From contig JAZOPS010000034.1 in assembly GCA_045655645.1 (NCBI GenBank), forward strand, positions 1-9,517: a stretch of 9,517 bases of DNA, in the 5' to 3' direction. The stretch is from Fimenecus sp045655645. GTDB taxonomy: Bacteria > Bacillota > Clostridia > Oscillospirales > Acutalibacteraceae. Shown here piece after piece: positions 5,809-9,517 of this stretch. Every line of letters begins with the position of its first letter. Positions within the stretch are counted from its first letter, which is position 1. A program made the translations under genes and the position numbers. The notes beneath the pieces are model-generated. The model saw only the letters and a program-made list of their open reading frames with translations, had not been told where the DNA came from and ran no database searches.

Positions 5809-6732
5809 ATGAACATATTACATATGAAATATGCGATTGAAGTGGCGAAAGCAGGTTCGCTTAATAAAGCATCAGAGGTGCTTTTGGTGGCTACTCCAAA
5901 TATCAGCCGTTCAATAAAAGAACTTGAAGGTGATTTGGGTATAGCAATTTTTGAGCGTACAGCGAAAGGTGTAACTCTTACCCCTGAAGGTGAAGAGTTT
6001 ATTAGCTATGCAAAAGAGCTTCTTAACCAGATTGACCAGGTTGAAAACTTTTATAAAAAAGGAACATCTAAAAAACAAAAGTTTTCAATTTCTGTTCCTC
6101 GTGCTTGCTATATTTCTGATGCTTTTTCTGAATTTTCAAAATCACTTTCAGATGACCCTGCAGAAATCTTTTATAAAGAAACAAATTCACAGCGTACAAT
6201 CAAGAATATTCTTAATCACGATTACAAATTAGGTATTATCAGATATGCTGCAAATTATGATAAATATTTCAAGTCAATGCTTGAAGAAAAGGGATTGACT
6301 TATGAAATGATAACAGAGTTCTCGTATTCATTGATTATGAGCAAAGACAGTGTGCTGGCACAAAAAGATGCAATTACTTTTGACGATTTAAAAGGGCTTA
6401 TTGAGATTGCACATGCTGACCCTTATGTTCCGTCAATGCCTTTGGCAAAAGTAGTAAAAGAAGAATTGCCTGACATAATTGACCGCAGAATTTTCATTTT
6501 TGAAAGAGCAAGTCAATTTGAGTTGCTTCACAAAAATCCCGAAACATTTATGTGGGTTTCACCAGCGCCATGCGATATTCTTGAAAGATATGACCTTGTA
6601 CAGAAAAAGTGCATTGATAACAATAAAATTTACAAAGATATTCTCATTTATAAAAACGGATATAAACTTTCTGCGTTGGACCGTAAGTTTATAACAGAAC
6701 TTTGCGAATCAAAGCGTAAACACTTGCAATAA
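5809..6732 (+). CDS. LysR-family transcriptional regulator
   Basis: This 307-residue protein has the LysR architecture and normal family length. An N-terminal winged helix-turn-helix (about 3-62) shows MKYAIEVAKAGSLNKASEVL, the recognition-helix segment ATPNISRSIKELEGDLG (28-44) and the wing LFERT-like IFERTAKGVTLTPEG (47-61). A linker helix (about 62-85) and a periplasmic-binding-protein-like effector domain (about 90-295) follow. The frame extends upstream to TTG 5779, but ATG 5809 is preferred because AAAGGTGGG (5794-5802) sits just before it and residue 1 then matches the usual LysR start. LysR proteins are DNA-binding activators or repressors whose effector binds the C-terminal domain. 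Here the ligand is unknown. Many LysR genes lie divergent to their target, but this one is co-directional with adhE, 157 bp upstream. A dyad in that gap (6763-6778) makes adhE a plausible target; this is inference. Confidence 0.92.
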   Translation: MNILHMKYAIEVAKAGSLNKASEVLLVATPNISRSIKELEGDLGIAIFERTAKGVTLTPEGEEFISYAKELLNQIDQVENFYKKGTSKKQKFSISVPRACYISDAFSEFSKSLSDDPAEIFYKETNSQRTIKNILNHDYKLGIIRYAANYDKYFKSMLEEKGLTYEMITEFSYSLIMSKDSVLAQKDAITFDDLKGLIEIAHADPYVPSMPLAKVVKEELPDIIDRRIFIFERASQFELLHKNPETFMWVSPAPCDILERYDLVQKKCIDNNKIYKDILIYKNGYKLSALDRKFITELCESKRKHLQ

Positions 6733-6762
6733 GCATTAATAATTTCTCTTTGTTTTCGAGTA

Positions 6763-6778
6763 TTATCATTTTTGATAA
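6763..6778. promoter_or_regulatory. Dyad upstream of adhE, possible LysR-type binding site
   Basis: A perfect inverted repeat TTATCA-TTTT-TGATAA has outer GAG (6758-6760) and CTC (6781-6783) arms. Its centre lies about 65 bp upstream of the predicted adhE start point, the position typical of the LysR-type recognition site. It is not followed by a T tract, so it is a poor terminator for lysR. The spacing is not an exact T-N11-A box, so the assignment is tentative. Confidence 0.35.
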
Positions 6779-6800
6779 CCCTCCGTAAACATTTTAAGAA

Positions 6801-6829
6801 TTCCCAAAATCTAAATGGTTTGTTAAAAT
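6801..6829 (+). promoter_or_regulatory. Extended -10 promoter of adhE
   Basis: A weak -35 TTCCCA (6801-6806), a 17-nt spacer and a -10 TAAAAT (6824-6829) with a TGT extension (6821-6823) predict a start point near 6836 and a leader of about 54 nt. A weak -35 with an operator across the -10 is what would be expected of a tightly controlled gene. Confidence 0.55.
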
Positions 6830-6837
6830 GTTAACGA
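6820..6837. promoter_or_regulatory. Rex operator of adhE
   Basis: TTGTTAA-AATG-TTAACGA matches 13 of the 14 defined positions of the clostridial Rex consensus TTGTTAA-N4-TTAACAA. It overlaps the -10 of the adhE promoter, so bound Rex would block RNA polymerase. Rex releases DNA when NADH is high, and adhE is one of its best-known targets in Firmicutes. The context therefore supports the call strongly. Confidence 0.8.
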
Positions 6838-6878
6838 ACTCAAAAAGGCGTATTGATGCGCTGTGAATTCTAAAATGT

Positions 6879-6884
6879 GGAGGT
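6879..6884 (+). promoter_or_regulatory. Strong ribosome binding site of adhE
   Basis: GGAGGT lies 5 nt before ATG 6890. It is a near-perfect Shine-Dalgarno sequence, in keeping with high adhE expression, and it fixes the start codon. Confidence 0.85.
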
Positions 6885-6889
6885 ACATA

Positions 6890-9517
6890 ATGAAAACAAA
6901 GGTATATGAAATCGTAGATAGCGTTGAAAAACTTGAACAGGCTATCAAAAACACAAGAAAAGCACAAGAAAAATTCGCAACTTACACACAAGAACAGGTT
7001 GACAAAATCTTCTTAGCAGCCGCTTCTGCTGCAAATAAGGCAAGAATCTCACTTGCTAAAATGGCAGTTGAAGAAACAGGTATGGGTGTTGTTGAAGATA
7101 AGGTTATTAAAAATAACTATGCTGCTGAATACATCTATAACGCATATAAAGATACAAAAACTTGCGGTGTAGTTGAAGAAGATAAAGCATTCGGCGTTAA
7201 AAAGATTGCAGAGCCAATCGGTGTTGTTGCTGCGGTTATTCCAACAACAAACCCAACATCAACAGCAATCTTCAAATGCTTGCTTGCACTTAAAACTAGA
7301 AATGCAATTATCATTTCACCACACCCAAGAGCAAAGAACTCAACTATCGCTGCAGCAAAACTTGTTCTTGAAGCAGCAGTTGCAGCTGGTGCTCCAGAAG
7401 GAATTATTGACTGGATTGATGTTCCTTCACTTGAAATGACAAATACAGTAATGAAAGAAGCAGATATCATTCTTGCAACAGGTGGTCCTGGTATGGTTAA
7501 GGCTGCTTATTCAAGTGGTAAGCCAGCTCTTGGCGTTGGTGCCGGTAACACACCTGCAATTATCGATGACAGTGCTGATATTCTTCTCGCAGTTAACTCA
7601 ATCATTCACTCAAAAACATTTGATAATGGTATGATTTGTGCATCTGAACAGTCAGTAATCGTGCTTAAAGATGTTTATGATGCAGTAAAGAAAGAATTTG
7701 CAACAAGAGGTTGTTACTTCCTTAACCCTGAAGAAACAGAAAAGGTTAGAAAGACAATTATCATCAACGGTGCGCTTAATGCTAAAATTGTTGGTCAGAA
7801 AGCTGCAAAAATTGCAGAACTTGCAGGCGTAACAGTACCAGCAGGCACAAAAATTCTTATCGGCGAAGTTGAAAGCGTTGACATTAGTGAAGAATTTGCT
7901 CACGAAAAACTTTCTCCTGTTCTTGCAATGTATAAAGCAAAGAATTTTGAAGATGCACTCCAGAAAGCAGAACACCTTGTTGCAGATGGCGGTTATGGAC
8001 ATACATCTTCAGTTTATCTTAATGAAGTAACAGAAACAGAAAAACTCAACGAATTCGCAGCTCGTATGAAGACTTGCCGAATTCTTGTAAATACACCTTC
8101 TTCTCACGGCGGTATCGGTGACCTTTATAACTTCAAACTTGCACCATCTCTCACACTTGGTTGTGGTTCATGGGGCGGCAACTCAGTTTCTGATAACGTT
8201 GGCGTTAAACATCTTATCAATATTAAAACAGTAGCAGAGAGAAGGGAAAATATGCTTTGGTTCAGAGCACCTGAAAAGGTATATATCAAAAAAGGTTGTT
8301 TGCCAGTAGCTCTTGATGAACTCAAGAATGTAATGGGCAAAAAGAGAGCTTTCATCGTAACAGATACATTCCTTTATGAAAACGGCTATACAAAGCCAAT
8401 TACAGATAAACTTGACGAAATGGGTATTGCACATACAACATTCTTTGATGTTCAGCCAGACCCAACACTCTTGAACGCTAAAAATGGTGCGGCACAGATG
8501 CAGGCGTTCAAACCAGATACAATTATCGCACTTGGCGGTGGCTCTGCTATGGACGCTGCAAAGATTATGTGGGTTCTTTATGAACACCCAGAAGCAGACT
8601 TTATGGATATGGCAATGAGATTCATTGATATCCGTAAGCGTGTATACACATTCCCTAAGATGGGTGAGAAAGCATACTTTATCGCTATTCCAACATCAGC
8701 AGGTACAGGTTCAGAAGTTACACCATTCGCAGTTATCACAGATGAAACAACAGGTGTTAAATATCCTCTTGCTGACTACGAACTTCTTCCCAATATGGCT
8801 ATCATTGATACTGATTTCCACATGTCAGCACCTAAAGGACTTACAGCTGCATCAGGTATCGACGCTGTAACACATGCAGTTGAAGCTTATGCTGCAATGC
8901 TTGCAACAGATTACACAGATGGTCTTGCACTGGGGGCACTTAAGAACATCTTCAAATATCTTCCTCGTGCTTATGAAAACGGTCAGACAGACGTTGAAGC
9001 AAGAGAAAAAATGGCAAATGCTGCAACAATGGCAGGTATGGCTTTCGCAAACGCATTCTTGGGTGTATGTCACTCAATGGCACATAAGCTCGGTGCTTTC
9101 CACCACCTTCCACATGGTGTAGCAAATGCTCTTATGATTGAAGAAGTTCTTCGTTTCAACGCAAGTGAAGCTCCTGCAAAGATGGGTACATTCTCACAGT
9201 ATGACCACCCACACACACTTGCTCGCTATGCTGAAATCGCAGATTACCTCGGTCTTGGTGGCAACACAGACGAGGAGAAGCTTGAAAACCTTATTAAGGC
9301 TATTAACGAGCTTAAGGCAAAGGTTGGCATTAAGGAAACAATCAAGGACTACGGCGTTGATGAAAAGGCATTCCTTGACAACCTTGATGAAATGGTTGAG
9401 CAGGCATTCGATGACCAGTGCACAGGTGCTAACCCACGTTATCCTCTTATGAGCGAAATCAAAGAGATGTATCTCAATGCTTACTATGGCAAGCATTTCG
9501 TAGAAAAAGCAAAGCCT
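6890..9517 (+). CDS. adhE: Bifunctional acetaldehyde-CoA/alcohol dehydrogenase AdhE (last codons cut off)
   Basis: AdhE converts acetyl-CoA to acetaldehyde and then ethanol, spending two NADH; the family assembles into cytoplasmic spirosome filaments. 876 codons are present without a stop, and by comparison with the E. coli enzyme (891 residues) only the short tail is missing. The N-terminal aldehyde dehydrogenase domain (about 1-440) carries GVGAGN (215-220) and the catalytic C250 in NGMICASEQ. The C-terminal iron-dependent alcohol dehydrogenase domain (about 450-876) carries GGGSAMDAAK (549-558), PTSAGTGSEVTPFAVITD and the iron ligands D658, H662, H728 and H742. These are each offset by +5 from E. 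coli D653, H657, H723 and H737. Both active sites look intact. Codon use is strongly biased toward a few codons, as expected for an abundant fermentative enzyme. A Rex operator overlaps its promoter and a LysR gene lies upstream. Confidence 0.97.
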   Translation, partial: MKTKVYEIVDSVEKLEQAIKNTRKAQEKFATYTQEQVDKIFLAAASAANKARISLAKMAVEETGMGVVEDKVIKNNYAAEYIYNAYKDTKTCGVVEEDKAFGVKKIAEPIGVVAAVIPTTNPTSTAIFKCLLALKTRNAIIISPHPRAKNSTIAAAKLVLEAAVAAGAPEGIIDWIDVPSLEMTNTVMKEADIILATGGPGMVKAAYSSGKPALGVGAGNTPAIIDDSADILLAVNSIIHSKTFDNGMICASEQSVIVLKDVYDAVKKEFATRGCYFLNPEETEKVRKTIIINGALNAKIVGQKAAKIAELAGVTVPAGTKILIGEVESVDISEEFAHEKLSPVLAMYKAKNFEDALQKAEHLVADGGYGHTSSVYLNEVTETEKLNEFAARMKTCRILVNTPSSHGGIGDLYNFKLAPSLTLGCGSWGGNSVSDNVGVKHLINIKTVAERRENMLWFRAPEKVYIKKGCLPVALDELKNVMGKKRAFIVTDTFLYENGYTKPITDKLDEMGIAHTTFFDVQPDPTLLNAKNGAAQMQAFKPDTIIALGGGSAMDAAKIMWVLYEHPEADFMDMAMRFIDIRKRVYTFPKMGEKAYFIAIPTSAGTGSEVTPFAVITDETTGVKYPLADYELLPNMAIIDTDFHMSAPKGLTAASGIDAVTHAVEAYAAMLATDYTDGLALGALKNIFKYLPRAYENGQTDVEAREKMANAATMAGMAFANAFLGVCHSMAHKLGAFHHLPHGVANALMIEEVLRFNASEAPAKMGTFSQYDHPHTLARYAEIADYLGLGGNTDEEKLENLIKAINELKAKVGIKETIKDYGVDEKAFLDNLDEMVEQAFDDQCTGANPRYPLMSEIKEMYLNAYYGKHFVEKAKP

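Noticed and set aside
6758..6783. The GAG/TTATCA...TGATAA/CTC structure as an intrinsic terminator of lysR.
   Set aside because: The stem is AT-rich and interrupted, and no T tract follows. An operator is at least as likely, so it was listed as a possible regulatory dyad.
1..9517. tRNA, rRNA, CRISPR arrays, phage, integrase, toxin-antitoxin or known riboswitches.
   Set aside because: No matching repeats, conserved RNA cores or protein motifs were seen on either strand.

Overview
The window comes from a low-GC, anaerobic Firmicute. A gut-type Clostridia (Ruminococcus/Oscillospiraceae-like) is the best guess. The reasons are AT-rich intergenic DNA, strong Shine-Dalgarno sites, canonical sigma-A promoters (several with extended -10 elements), an Fe-S/flavin enoate-reductase-type enzyme and a bifunctional AdhE. 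The species cannot be named from the sequence alone.

Layout. On the minus strand, 1470 down to the left edge is the first 490 codons of an NADH:flavin oxidoreductase of the 2-enoate reductase / BaiCD / 2,4-dienoyl-CoA reductase type. A 192-bp divergent control region (1471-1662) carries two opposed promoters, a pair of near-identical 19-bp direct repeats and a Rex-like dyad. Rightward from it come a 73-residue small protein (probably DUF6514) and then an rRNA-modification pair, rsmE and an RsmF/NOP2-type m5C methyltransferase, separated by one base. After these sit a short GC-richer inverted-repeat element flanked by a 10-bp direct repeat, and a strong terminator. Next is a monocistronic membrane-anchored metallophosphatase with its own promoter and terminator. 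A LysR-type regulator follows, and then adhE, which is complete except for its last few codons at the right edge.

Function. The two housekeeping genes (rsmE, rsmF-like) modify ribosomal RNA. The two flanking metabolic genes both handle reducing equivalents: the flavin enzyme probably reduces enoates or unsaturated acids, and AdhE reduces acetyl-CoA to ethanol with NADH. A near-perfect Rex (NADH/NAD+ sensor) operator overlaps the adhE -10. A weaker Rex-like site overlaps the -35 of the flavin enzyme, so both may belong to one redox regulon. A dyad centred about 65 bp upstream of the predicted adhE start point lies where a LysR-type protein would bind, and the lysR gene is the immediate upstream neighbour.

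The window is mostly ordinary core metabolism. I see no phage, CRISPR, toxin-antitoxin or defence system. The items most worth checking are the layered adhE control region, the repeats in the divergent promoter region, the small MITE-like element after the methyltransferase gene, and the long cysteine spacing in the flavoenzyme's Fe-S loop.
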